Shown: in pieces, positions 24,048 through 32,685 of the stretch
Layout: each line of letters starts with the position of its first letter
Position numbering within the stretch: position 1 is the first letter of the stretch
Assembly: GCA_019112785.1 (NCBI GenBank)
Contig: DXIQ01000063.1
Span: 1 to 64,000 of the forward strand
From: Candidatus Blautia stercorigallinarum
Lineage (GTDB): Bacteria > Bacillota > Clostridia > Lachnospirales > Lachnospiraceae
Direction: 5' to 3'
Length of the DNA stretch: 64,000 nt
The notes under the pieces: generated by a model
The model's database searches: none
What the model was told of the DNA's origin: nothing
What the model saw: the letters and a program-made list of their open reading frames with translations, nothing else
Position numbers and translations under genes: made by a program

Positions 24048-26231
24048 ATGAAGATCAGTAAGAACGGTAATATTTTTTCTATAGATAACGGACGCGTCAG
24101 TTACATTTTCAGTGTGGAAAAAGACAAGTATCTGATGCACCGGTATTTCGGCAGATACATAAACCAATATGCTGGAAGTGCACAGCCATTTTTCTTCGAC
24201 CGGGGGTTCTGCTCCAATCCGGATCCGGAGGATAAGAGATTTTCTCTTGATACGCTTCCTCAGGAATATCCGGATATGAACCAGGGAGATTTCAGAAGCC
24301 CGGCGTACATCATCCAGACAGAGGACGGATGCAGAGTTACAAGATTTTTTTATAAAGAGTATGAGATCATCCACGGGAAGCCGGGACTGGAAGGCCTTCC
24401 TTCTGTATATGCAGAGGGGGAGGATGAGGCGGAGACTTTGTGTATTACTCTGGAAGATAAATGTCTCCAGGCACAGATACGCCTTTACTATACAATTTTC
24501 CGGGATTTTGACGCGATCTGTCGTCATGTTGAGTTTATAAACCAGGGAAAACAGGAAATATATATGGAACGGCTGATGAGTACGAGTATGGATTTCCCGA
24601 GGACGGACTATGATCTGTTGACCCTTTCCGGCTCCCATACCAGTGAAAAAAATATAAACCGGAGAGCTGTCTCCGGGGATTCAGTAGTCATTGAGAGCAG
24701 CAGAGGCTGCAGCAGTCCACAGGAGAATCCCTGTGTGATCCTGATGGACAAAGAATCTACAGAATATCAGGGGCAGGTCTGGGGCTTTAATTATGTATAC
24801 AGCGGGGACTTTCAGGCTGTGGTGCAGACAGGACAGTATCAGACTGTACGGGTTCAGATAGGGATGAATCCCCAGACTTTCGGATGGCGTCTGGGCAGCG
24901 GACAAAAATTTGTTTCACCGGAGACCGTTATGGTATATTCCTGCAGTGGTCTTAATGGGATGTCTCAGACTTTTCACAGCCTGTACCGTAAACGCCTGTG
25001 CAGAGGCGTATACAGAGATAAAGTCCGTCCGGTTTTATTAAACAGCTGGGAAGCTTTCTACTTTGATATTCACGAGGAAGCATGCCTGTCTCTGGCAGCC
25101 CAGGCAGCTGATCTTGGCGTGGAACTGTTCGTAGTGGATGACGGCTGGTTTGTAAAGCGAAATACTGACCGCGCGGCTTTGGGAGACTGGAGAGAAGACA
25201 GAGAAAAATTCCCGGGAGGGATCTGTTCTCTTGCAGAAAAGATCAGAGAGATGGGAATGGGATTTGGTATCTGGTTTGAGCCTGAGATGGTATCTCCGGA
25301 CAGCGATCTGTACCGGGCACATCCGGACTGGATCATCCGAAGCAGTCTTTACGATCCGGTACTTAGCAGAACCCAGTATGTGCTGGATCTGTCTAATCCG
25401 GAGGTCTGCGATTTTATTTATCAGTCTGTTGCGGATATCCTGGAAAAGACAAAGGCCTCCTATGTGAAATGGGATATGAATCGGCATATTACAGACCTGG
25501 GATCCGCTTATCTGAAAGAGAAATGCCAACGGGAACTTTCTCACCGATATATACTGGGACTTTATTCAATATTGGAACGACTCAACCGGAATTTCCCGGA
25601 GGTGTTATTTGAAGGATGTTCCAGCGGCGGCGGACGCTATGACGCAGGTATGCTTTACTATATGCCTCAGACATGGGCAAGTGACAATACAGATGCGGTC
25701 TGCCGGCTGAAGATCCAGTATGGGACCAGTATCCTCTTCCCGACCATCACTATGGGATCCCATGTATCAGATGTACCAAATCATCAGGTGAGAAGGATAA
25801 CACCCCTTTCCACCAGATTTGCGGCAGCCATGTCCGGTAATCTGGGGTATGAGCTGGACCTGAGGAAGATGAGTGAAGAGGAAAAAAGAGAAGTAAAGGA
25901 AGAAATCCGGTTTTATAAATCAATCCGTGAAGTGATACAGATGGGCCGATTTTACCGTCTGAAAAATCCTCAAAGGGGCAATGAAGCCGCCTGGAACTTC
26001 GTTTCAGAGGACGGCAGGACTGTAATTTACTGTTACTTCAGGATCCTGTCAGATCCCCTGTCCCTCAGTTTTCCTGTGAAACTGAAAGGACTGGACCCGG
26101 ACAGCGTGTACAGACTGGAGGAGAACGGCCTTTGCTACGGCGGTGATGAACTGATGTATTCCGGCATTACCAGTTATCCGGAAAAAGGAGACTTCTCAAG
26201 TCATGTATATGTTTTCCAAAAAATAAAGTGA
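24048..26231 (+). CDS. Alpha-galactosidase, GH36
   Basis: Cytoplasmic GH36 alpha-galactosidase of 727 residues (no signal peptide) that hydrolyses alpha-1,6-galactosides such as melibiose and raffinose. The N-terminal beta-sandwich is followed by the barrel with WEAFYFDIHEE and VVDDGWF, the nucleophile in KWDMNRH, the CSSGGGR motif and the acid/base in SDNTDA. The track ATG at 24015 overlaps the likely -10 (TATAAG/GATAAA), so I choose the ATG at 24048 with AAAGGGG upstream. It is under the AraC operator at 23961 and separated from the rest of the locus by the AraC gene. Confidence 0.92.
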   Translation: MKISKNGNIFSIDNGRVSYIFSVEKDKYLMHRYFGRYINQYAGSAQPFFFDRGFCSNPDPEDKRFSLDTLPQEYPDMNQGDFRSPAYIIQTEDGCRVTRFFYKEYEIIHGKPGLEGLPSVYAEGEDEAETLCITLEDKCLQAQIRLYYTIFRDFDAICRHVEFINQGKQEIYMERLMSTSMDFPRTDYDLLTLSGSHTSEKNINRRAVSGDSVVIESSRGCSSPQENPCVILMDKESTEYQGQVWGFNYVYSGDFQAVVQTGQYQTVRVQIGMNPQTFGWRLGSGQKFVSPETVMVYSCSGLNGMSQTFHSLYRKRLCRGVYRDKVRPVLLNSWEAFYFDIHEEACLSLAAQAADLGVELFVVDDGWFVKRNTDRAALGDWREDREKFPGGICSLAEKIREMGMGFGIWFEPEMVSPDSDLYRAHPDWIIRSSLYDPVLSRTQYVLDLSNPEVCDFIYQSVADILEKTKASYVKWDMNRHITDLGSAYLKEKCQRELSHRYILGLYSILERLNRNFPEVLFEGCSSGGGRYDAGMLYYMPQTWASDNTDAVCRLKIQYGTSILFPTITMGSHVSDVPNHQVRRITPLSTRFAAAMSGNLGYELDLRKMSEEEKREVKEEIRFYKSIREVIQMGRFYRLKNPQRGNEAAWNFVSEDGRTVIYCYFRILSDPLSLSFPVKLKGLDPDSVYRLEENGLCYGGDELMYSGITSYPEKGDFSSHVYVFQKIK

Positions 26232-26301
26232 TAAGCGCTACCCTTTTCGGACTGTCTGTTGTCAAAATACGAAGCATGTATAGAAGCTGCTGATAAGCGT
26301 T

Positions 26302-27180
26302 TTATATATGAGGCGTTTCATACACAGCACGTACAAGATCGTATTTAACAGATTGTTTCCGGTATTTATCAGGACTGATGCCTTTTTCTGCTTTGAAAAC
26401 TTTTCCAAAATAATTATTATTGGAATAGCCTACCATCTGGGCGATTTCCTGCAGTGTATGATCAGACTTTGTCATAAGCAGACGGCAGGCCTGTGAGATA
26501 CGGAGTTCTCTGAGATATTTTCCCGGAGAGACTCCGTATTTTTTATGGAATTCTTTGCACAGGGAATACTTGGACATGCCGGCATGGTCAGCTACCAGAT
26601 CCAGGTTCAGATCCTCCATGTAGTAATGCTGGTCTATGAAAGCTTTGGCATGATCCACCTTTGAAATTTCACTGACTGACAAGGTCATGGCATATTCTGT
26701 AAGACGCAGCCAGAGGTCATAGGAAATCCTGGAGTTCTCAAAATAGGATTTCAGTTCATTGTTAAGAGACATATCATAAATTTCCATAATACGCTCAAAG
26801 AGGGGAGAATCTTCCGGAAAGTGGATCACAGGACCGATGGTCCGGTGTATTTTCCAAAGTAGGGGAAGACACTCTTTGGTAAATTCCAGATAGACGAATT
26901 CCCAATAGGAAGAATGTTTGGGCAGATAATAATGGTTTGGCCCCGGAATGTCTATGATAAAAGCGTCTCCTTTGTGGATGGGATAGTGGATCCCGTCTAC
27001 TTCGATGGCCCCTTCCCCGTCAATACAATACTGAATGATACATTGTGAATCTTTGCGATTCCTGTTATCCCAGGAATAGGAGTGGGTGTCTACATACTGG
27101 ATTCCGATGCCTTTCATTGTCAACAGAGACAGATCTGAAGAAAAACTGAATCCGATGGATTGGTGCGGAACGGAAAGCAT
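26302..27180 (-). CDS. AraC-family regulator of alpha-galactoside genes
   Basis: A 292-residue AraC/XylS regulator. The N-terminal cupin sensor (residues 40-110: GEGAIEVDGIHYPIHKGDAFIIDIPGP) is followed by two C-terminal HTH motifs (DLVADHAGMSKYSLCKEFHKKYG and LQEIAQMVGYSNNNYFGKVFK). It lies between the GH36 gene and the divergent transporter operon, and identical-type direct repeats precede both, so it most likely activates both in response to an alpha-galactoside. The ligand is inferred. Confidence 0.9.
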   Translation of the reverse strand: MLSVPHQSIGFSFSSDLSLLTMKGIGIQYVDTHSYSWDNRNRKDSQCIIQYCIDGEGAIEVDGIHYPIHKGDAFIIDIPGPNHYYLPKHSSYWEFVYLEFTKECLPLLWKIHRTIGPVIHFPEDSPLFERIMEIYDMSLNNELKSYFENSRISYDLWLRLTEYAMTLSVSEISKVDHAKAFIDQHYYMEDLNLDLVADHAGMSKYSLCKEFHKKYGVSPGKYLRELRISQACRLLMTKSDHTLQEIAQMVGYSNNNYFGKVFKAEKGISPDKYRKQSVKYDLVRAVYETPHI

Positions 27181-27240
27181 AGAAAAACCTCCTCGACAAT
27201 TTTTTACTATTATATCTTAGAACAGGAAATATGGCAAGAA

Positions 27241-27266
27241 TTTACCATTCTACACATTTTGTTACC
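27241..27266 (+). promoter_or_regulatory. AraC operator, copy 2 (transporter operon)
   Basis: TTTACCATTCT-N2-ACATTT-N-GTTACC, 23 of 26 positions identical to the copy at 23961. A TACAAT at 27291-27296 is a plausible -10 at similar distance. It lies in the divergent region and could also affect the AraC gene itself. Confidence 0.7.
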
Positions 27267-27438
27267 ATTTATTTCATGTGAGGTTAGGGTTACAATAAAG
27301 AAAACAAAGGAAAACTTACTGACTGGAAAGAACAAGATAATAGTATCCTTTGAGCGGGAGATTTTCTCTCAGAACACCGGTGTATATTATAAAAATATAA
27401 AATAATGTAGAAGGCTATTAGACGGAGGAGATTAAAAA

Positions 27439-28755
27439 ATGAGAAAAAATTCATGGTTGAAAAAAGGTCTGGCGATTGGTTTATCTACAGCATTCGTACT
27501 TTCATTAGCAGGATGCGGTGGCTCTGGAGAAAATTCCGGAAGCAGCGGAGACAAGACGATCCGGGTCGGGATCTGGGATAACAATCAGCTGGCAGGACTG
27601 CAGCAGATCGCAGATGAATGGGGCGAAGAAAACGGTTATGATGTGGAATTTCAGGTAACAGACTGGGATTCATACTGGACTATGCTGGAGGCTGGTGTAC
27701 AAGGCGGAGAAATGCCGGATGTATTCTGGATGCATTCTAACAACGCTCTGAAGTACATGCAGGCAGGTGCTATGCTGAATCTTGACGATTATATTGAAAA
27801 TGACGATACGATGAACATAGATGACTTCTATCCGGATATCACAAACCTCTATACACTGGATGGCTCTCACTATGCGATCCCGAAAGATCATGATACTATT
27901 GCTGTGATCTACAATAAAGCAATCTTTGATAAATATGGGATTGAATATCCCACAAGTGACTGGACATGGCAGGATTTTGCCGATATTGCCCAGGAGATCA
28001 GCGAAAAAGGTGCTGCAGACGGTGTTTATGGTACATACTGTAATTCAGGGGATGTTCAGAACTTCTGGTACAATGTTATATACGCCTTCGGTGGAAAGGT
28101 GATCAGTGATGACAAGACCGAATCCGGATTTGACGATCCTGCAACGGTAGAGGCCATGGACTTTATTGCCAATGAAATTCTTCCGGGATGCCCGCCAGCA
28201 GATGCAATGGCTAATACCGGCGGAGACACTATGTTCCAGTCCGGACTGCTTGGAATGCTTCCTCAGGGATCTTATGACGTTATCAAATATTATGATGCAG
28301 ACAATGTAGATGATTACGGTTGGGTAATGCTTCCTTATGCAGATGTGAACGGGGATGGCCAGTGCCAGAAAGAAGAGCGTGTTTCCATCTATAACGGATT
28401 AGGTTGGGCTGCTTATGCTAATACAGATGATCCGGATGCTGCGTATTCTCTGATTTCTCATTTCTGTTCTGAAGAAAGCCAGAAAAAACAGGCAGAACTT
28501 GGAGTTACCCTGGCAGGACGTATGGGCTGTTCCGATCCCTTCCAGGAGGCATATTCCAACATGGATATGACACCGTTTATTGATATTGAAGATGCTGGTA
28601 CTCTTGTAATGCGTCCTTATTCAAAGGAATCAAACTGGGAATCTGATATTTGTGATGTCCTGGTATCAGCCTGGTCAGATCCTTCCACTATGGATGAGGT
28701 TCTTACGGAAGTAGTGGATACAATGAATGCAGATCTGGCAGAGGAGAATGAATAG
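27439..28755 (+). CDS. ABC transporter sugar-binding lipoprotein (alpha-galactosides)
   Basis: A 438-residue family 1 solute-binding protein. The lipoprotein signal peptide has lipobox LAGC with Cys26 as the anchor. The mature domain has typical features (VGIWDNNQLAGLQQIADEW, DVFWMHSNNALKY, YAIPKDHDTIAVIYNK). GGAGG precedes the ATG. It is the first gene of a CUT1 operon with two permeases, DUF624, GH27 and a Sip1-like GH36, so it probably captures raffinose-family or other alpha-galactosides outside the membrane. Confidence 0.9.
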   Translation: MRKNSWLKKGLAIGLSTAFVLSLAGCGGSGENSGSSGDKTIRVGIWDNNQLAGLQQIADEWGEENGYDVEFQVTDWDSYWTMLEAGVQGGEMPDVFWMHSNNALKYMQAGAMLNLDDYIENDDTMNIDDFYPDITNLYTLDGSHYAIPKDHDTIAVIYNKAIFDKYGIEYPTSDWTWQDFADIAQEISEKGAADGVYGTYCNSGDVQNFWYNVIYAFGGKVISDDKTESGFDDPATVEAMDFIANEILPGCPPADAMANTGGDTMFQSGLLGMLPQGSYDVIKYYDADNVDDYGWVMLPYADVNGDGQCQKEERVSIYNGLGWAAYANTDDPDAAYSLISHFCSEESQKKQAELGVTLAGRMGCSDPFQEAYSNMDMTPFIDIEDAGTLVMRPYSKESNWESDICDVLVSAWSDPSTMDEVLTEVVDTMNADLAEENE

Positions 28756-28773
28756 AAAGAGGGGTGAAAAAGA

Positions 28774-29661
28774 ATGAAAAGGAAAATGACACCCAGGCAA
28801 AAAAATGAGGCAAAATGGGGGCTGATCTTTGTAGCCCCTACCATCATAGGCCTTTTGATCCTGAATTATTACCCTATATTTGAAACCGTTTATCAGTCTT
28901 TTTGTAAAACCGGAGACTTTGGAATAGGAAATAAATTTATCGGACTGAAAAACTACATCACGTTATTTCACGACAAAGAGGTATTTCAGACTCTGTTTAA
29001 TGCAGTAAAATATGCGGCGGTAAGTCTCCCTTTGACCATCATTATATCACTGGTATTGGCTGTACTTCTGAATCGGAAGATGAAAGGAAGAGGAATCTAC
29101 CGTACGATCTTTTTCCTGCCTATGGTCTGCGCTCCTGCGGCAACAGCAATGGTATGGAAATGGATCTTTAATCAGCAGTATGGTCTGCTGAATCATATAT
29201 TGGGCATAGATGTGGCATGGGTTACAAATCCTGCGATCGCATGGCTCTGTATCGTGATCATTGGTGTCTGGGGCGGGATCGGCAATAACATGATCCTGTT
29301 TCTGGGAGGTCTACAGGATATTCCCAAGGATTATTACGAGGCGGCGGCTATTGACGGATCTACGGGAGTTCATTCCTTTTTCCATATTACCATCCCTCTT
29401 TTAAGCCCGATGCTGTTCTTCGTGATCCAGACAGGGATCATAGGCGCTCTCCAGCTCTTTGACCTTCCATACATGGTTATGGATAAGAGCAGCCGGGCAT
29501 GGCCTACTGTAAAATCTATCACCTATCTGTTTTATGAATATGCCTTTGAAAGGTCTGACAGGGGTTATGGAGCCACTATTGTTATGTTTATGATCGTTAT
29601 CATCGGTATCATAACCTTTATCTTGCAGAAGAGCGAGAAAAAATGGGTTCATTATGAGTAA
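28774..29661 (+). CDS. ABC sugar permease, MalF type
   Basis: A 295-residue CUT1 inner-membrane permease with six helices and the EAA loop DYYEAAAIDGSTGVHSFFHITIPLL, which contacts the ATPase. It starts 18 bp after the binding-protein gene. No ATPase is encoded in the operon, so a shared MsmK-type ATPase elsewhere is expected. Substrate is inferred from neighbours as alpha-galactosides. Confidence 0.92.
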   Translation: MKRKMTPRQKNEAKWGLIFVAPTIIGLLILNYYPIFETVYQSFCKTGDFGIGNKFIGLKNYITLFHDKEVFQTLFNAVKYAAVSLPLTIIISLVLAVLLNRKMKGRGIYRTIFFLPMVCAPAATAMVWKWIFNQQYGLLNHILGIDVAWVTNPAIAWLCIVIIGVWGGIGNNMILFLGGLQDIPKDYYEAAAIDGSTGVHSFFHITIPLLSPMLFFVIQTGIIGALQLFDLPYMVMDKSSRAWPTVKSITYLFYEYAFERSDRGYGATIVMFMIVIIGIITFILQKSEKKWVHYE

Positions 29662-29679
29662 TCGGAGAGGAGGTTCAGC

Positions 29680-30519
29680 ATGGGCTGGCATTTAAAACAA
29701 AAACTATCATCAGGAGCTATTCATCTTATCCTGATCGCAGGCTCCCTGGTGATGATCGTACCCTTTATCTGGATGCTGCTGACAGCATTTAAGACAAAGA
29801 CAGAAGCAATTTCTGTTAATCCTTTTTATATATTCCCGATGCACGGATGGCATATTGAAAATTTTATAGATGTGTGGAATTCTTATAATTTTCTTCTTCT
29901 TTACAGGAATACCTTGTTGCTGATCGTCCTTCGTGTTCTGTGCGCATGCGCCACAGCAACCCTTGCAGGATATGCTTTCGGAAGACTGAAATTTCCATTT
30001 AAGAATTTTCTGTTTGCCTTGGTGCTGGTTCAGATGATGGTGCCCTCACAGATATTTATCATTCCCCAGTATCTGATGGTATCCAAATTAAATGCAATGA
30101 ATACGCCCTTTGGTCTGCTGCTTCCGGGTATTGTTACTGCATTCGGAACCTATTTGTGCAAGCAGGGATATCAGACTTTGCCCCGGTCCCTGGAAGAGGC
30201 GGCGGAGATCGACGGATGTAATGTACCCCAGAGATTCCTGTTTGTCATGCTTCCGCTGACTCGTTCATCACTGGTGTCTCTCGGTATCTTTACAGCATTG
30301 TTTGCCTATAAAGATCTGATGTGGCCGCTGCTGGTAGCGCCCCGGACAGAGGCAACCACACTTACAGCAGCTTTGTCAAGGCTGCAGGGTCAGTTTGGAA
30401 ATAATTATCCACAGATCATGGCAGGCGCTTTTATGGCAGTAGTACCTATGATCGTCCTGTATCTGATCTTCCAGAAACAGTTTATAGAAGGTATCGCCAC
30501 ATCAGGCGGAAAACTTTAA
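29680..30519 (+). CDS. ABC sugar permease, MalG type
   Basis: A 279-residue CUT1 permease with six helices and the EAA loop SLEEAAEIDGCNVPQRFLFVMLPL near residue 170. It pairs with the MalF-type permease 18 bp upstream; GGAGG precedes its ATG. It completes the membrane part of the alpha-galactoside importer. Confidence 0.92.
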   Translation: MGWHLKQKLSSGAIHLILIAGSLVMIVPFIWMLLTAFKTKTEAISVNPFYIFPMHGWHIENFIDVWNSYNFLLLYRNTLLLIVLRVLCACATATLAGYAFGRLKFPFKNFLFALVLVQMMVPSQIFIIPQYLMVSKLNAMNTPFGLLLPGIVTAFGTYLCKQGYQTLPRSLEEAAEIDGCNVPQRFLFVMLPLTRSSLVSLGIFTALFAYKDLMWPLLVAPRTEATTLTAALSRLQGQFGNNYPQIMAGAFMAVVPMIVLYLIFQKQFIEGIATSGGKL

Positions 30520-30529
30520 GAGGTGTATT

Positions 30530-31195
30530 ATGAATTTGATAGGCGGTTTTTTAGGAAATGACAGCACATTTGGAAGACTGATGACAAAGGTGGGAACTAT
30601 TATCGCCGCGAATGTATTATTTGCGGTATGCTGTATCCCCTTTGTTACCATAGGAGCTGCCCAGAAAGCATTATATCATACCATATTTTCCATGATAAAC
30701 GCAGAAGACTGTATCAATCCCTTTAAAACTTTCTGGCAGGGGCTGCGGAAAAATTTTATACGGACCACTTTGTATTGGCTGGCCTTCGTAGGGATCATGA
30801 TGCTTGGCAGCATTGATCTGCAGGTATGCGGACAGACCAGCGGAGTGCTGAAGTATTTTTCCGCAGGGATCATCGGGGTAATGTTCATAGTGCTTGTGAT
30901 CGCATTATATTTATTCCCTCTCTTGTCCGTATATACAGGAAAACTGACAGAGATGATCAAAAGGTCCATCTTTTTCGCACTGAATAGTCCCCTGAGACTT
31001 GCCGGGGTCCTGCTGGTGAATGTAGTTCCCCTGCTGATCTATTTCCTTGATGAAGCAAACCGCCCTACTTATGCTTTTATCGGAGCTTTCTTCGGATTCG
31101 GGCTGATGGCGCTGATCACAGGAAAGCTCCTGAACCCTCAGATTAGAAAATTTCCGGAGAATTTAATATTGGCAGAAAATAAGACAGCTATTTGA
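30530..31195 (+). CDS. DUF624 (YesL-like) membrane protein
   Basis: A 221-residue protein with five or six helices, DUF624/YesL family (AANVLFAVCCIPFVTIGAAQKALYH, LYLFPLLSVY). It is commonly encoded with CUT1 sugar transporters in Firmicutes but its role is unknown; an accessory to transport is a reasonable guess. It lies 10 bp after the MalG-type gene and 15 bp before GH27. Confidence 0.85.
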   Translation: MNLIGGFLGNDSTFGRLMTKVGTIIAANVLFAVCCIPFVTIGAAQKALYHTIFSMINAEDCINPFKTFWQGLRKNFIRTTLYWLAFVGIMMLGSIDLQVCGQTSGVLKYFSAGIIGVMFIVLVIALYLFPLLSVYTGKLTEMIKRSIFFALNSPLRLAGVLLVNVVPLLIYFLDEANRPTYAFIGAFFGFGLMALITGKLLNPQIRKFPENLILAENKTAI

Positions 31196-31210
31196 AAGGA
31201 AAATAAGGAG

Positions 31211-32365
31211 ATGAACAGAAAAGCAATGTGTGGGGTTCCTCCCATGGGATGGAACTCATGGAATACTTTTACCGATAAGATCAGCGAAGATCTGATCAAA
31301 GAGACGGTTGACGCAATGAAAGACCAGGGATTCCTGGAAGCAGGTTATGAGTATGTAGTAATGGATGATTGCTGGAGCCTGAAGGAACGGGACAGCGAAG
31401 ACAGGCTGGTAGCGGATCCGGAAAAATTTCCCAATGGCATAAAAGCTCTGGCTGACTATGTCCACGATAAGGGATTTAAGTTTGGGATGTACAGCTGCTG
31501 CGGCACAAGGACCTGTGCGGATTATCCCGGAAGTTTTGAACATGAATATGAAGACGCCCATCAGTTTGCCCAGTGGGGCGTAGATTATCTGAAGTATGAC
31601 AACTGCTTTAAGCCCCAGTTTCAGGACTGCAGAACTTTGTACCGGAGAATGGGTCTGGCTCTGGCAAATTCAGGAAGAGATATTGTTTTTTCTGCCTGCC
31701 AGTGGGGGATAGAGTCCGTTCATGAGTGGATCAGTTCCACAGGAGCTCATCTGTTCCGCTCCACCCAGGACATTACAGACTGCTGGAATTCTATAAAGGA
31801 TATTGCCCTTTCCCAGATGGATAAAATGGCTTTTTCCGGTCCTTTCTGCCATAACGATATGGACATGCTGGTAGTGGGCCTCCATGGAAAAGGAGGAAAT
31901 GAATATATTTCCGCCGGCGGATGTACAGACGAAGAGTATCAGACCCATTTCTCCCTTTGGGCTATGATGAATTCTCCCCTGATGATCGGCTGCGATGTGA
32001 GAAACCTCACAGAGGAGACGAAGAAGATCCTGCTGAATAAAGATCTGATCGCCATTAATCAGGATACAGAATGCCGCGCTCCTTTCCGGGTAAACTGTCT
32101 GTCTAACAGCCCCGATGTGTTTATACTGGTAAAATTTTTATCGAATGGGGATGTAGCAGTTGGGATGTTTAATATGGGAGATGTACCTGCAATGGCGGTT
32201 GTGGATTTCTGGGATCTGGGACTGACAGTAAGCTCAGGAATGGCTCTGGAGTTTTATGACTGCATTGACCATGAAAATCTGGGAAAGAAAAGAGAGAGAT
32301 TTTCAGTTAAAGTTCCGGCACATGGATCAAAAGTCTACAGATGTAAAGTGGTGCCGAGAAAATGA
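31211..32365 (+). CDS. Alpha-galactosidase, GH27
   Basis: A 384-residue GH27 enzyme without a signal peptide, so cytoplasmic. MGWNSWNTF opens the barrel, MDDCW follows near residue 51, the nucleophile is in YLKYDNC near residue 130 and the acid/base in RSTQDITDCWNS near residue 184. A C-terminal beta domain ends the protein. It hydrolyses terminal alpha-galactose. It overlaps the next small ORF by 4 bp. A second alpha-galactosidase family in one operon suggests a mixture of linkages. Confidence 0.93.
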   Translation: MNRKAMCGVPPMGWNSWNTFTDKISEDLIKETVDAMKDQGFLEAGYEYVVMDDCWSLKERDSEDRLVADPEKFPNGIKALADYVHDKGFKFGMYSCCGTRTCADYPGSFEHEYEDAHQFAQWGVDYLKYDNCFKPQFQDCRTLYRRMGLALANSGRDIVFSACQWGIESVHEWISSTGAHLFRSTQDITDCWNSIKDIALSQMDKMAFSGPFCHNDMDMLVVGLHGKGGNEYISAGGCTDEEYQTHFSLWAMMNSPLMIGCDVRNLTEETKKILLNKDLIAINQDTECRAPFRVNCLSNSPDVFILVKFLSNGDVAVGMFNMGDVPAMAVVDFWDLGLTVSSGMALEFYDCIDHENLGKKRERFSVKVPAHGSKVYRCKVVPRK

Positions 32366-32571
32366 CGGATCATATCTGCATGAAATGCGGGGCAGGGCTC
32401 ATGTCTGATGAGATCGCTCTGCACAGAAAATTGTTCGGTATAGCTTCAAAGGAATTTATGTGTCTTGACTGCCAGGCAGAATACCTCCGGGTAGATCGGG
32501 AACGCCTGGAAAAAACTATTGAAATGTACCACAGAAGCGGCACTTGCATGTTGTTTGCAAAGTGGGAATAA
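32362..32571 (+). CDS. Small zinc-ribbon protein (69 aa)
   Basis: A 69-residue protein with CMKCG near the start and CLDC near residue 31, forming a likely four-cysteine zinc ribbon, plus one late Cys. The ATG overlaps the GH27 stop (ATGA), so it is translationally coupled and very likely real. No known function; it could be a protein-protein or regulatory adaptor of the operon. The family is not recognised. Confidence 0.7.
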   Translation: MTDHICMKCGAGLMSDEIALHRKLFGIASKEFMCLDCQAEYLRVDRERLEKTIEMYHRSGTCMLFAKWE

Positions 32572-32592
32572 AAAATATAGTCTGCACCGTGG

Positions 32593-32640
32593 CCGGGGAG
32601 GCAAGGATGCGGCGGCATGCCTGTATCCTTGCCTCCCCGG
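32593..32640 (+). other. Intercistronic hairpin with a perfect 16-bp stem
   Basis: CCGGGGAGGCAAGGAT and its exact complement enclose 16 nt containing GGCATGCC. There is no T tract after it, so it looks like an mRNA stabiliser or processing signal between the zinc-ribbon gene and the downstream glycosidase rather than a full terminator. Confidence 0.6.
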
Positions 32641-32685
32641 TTGGGCGTCAGTTGTAAGATTATAAGAATGAGAAAGGGAATATAT

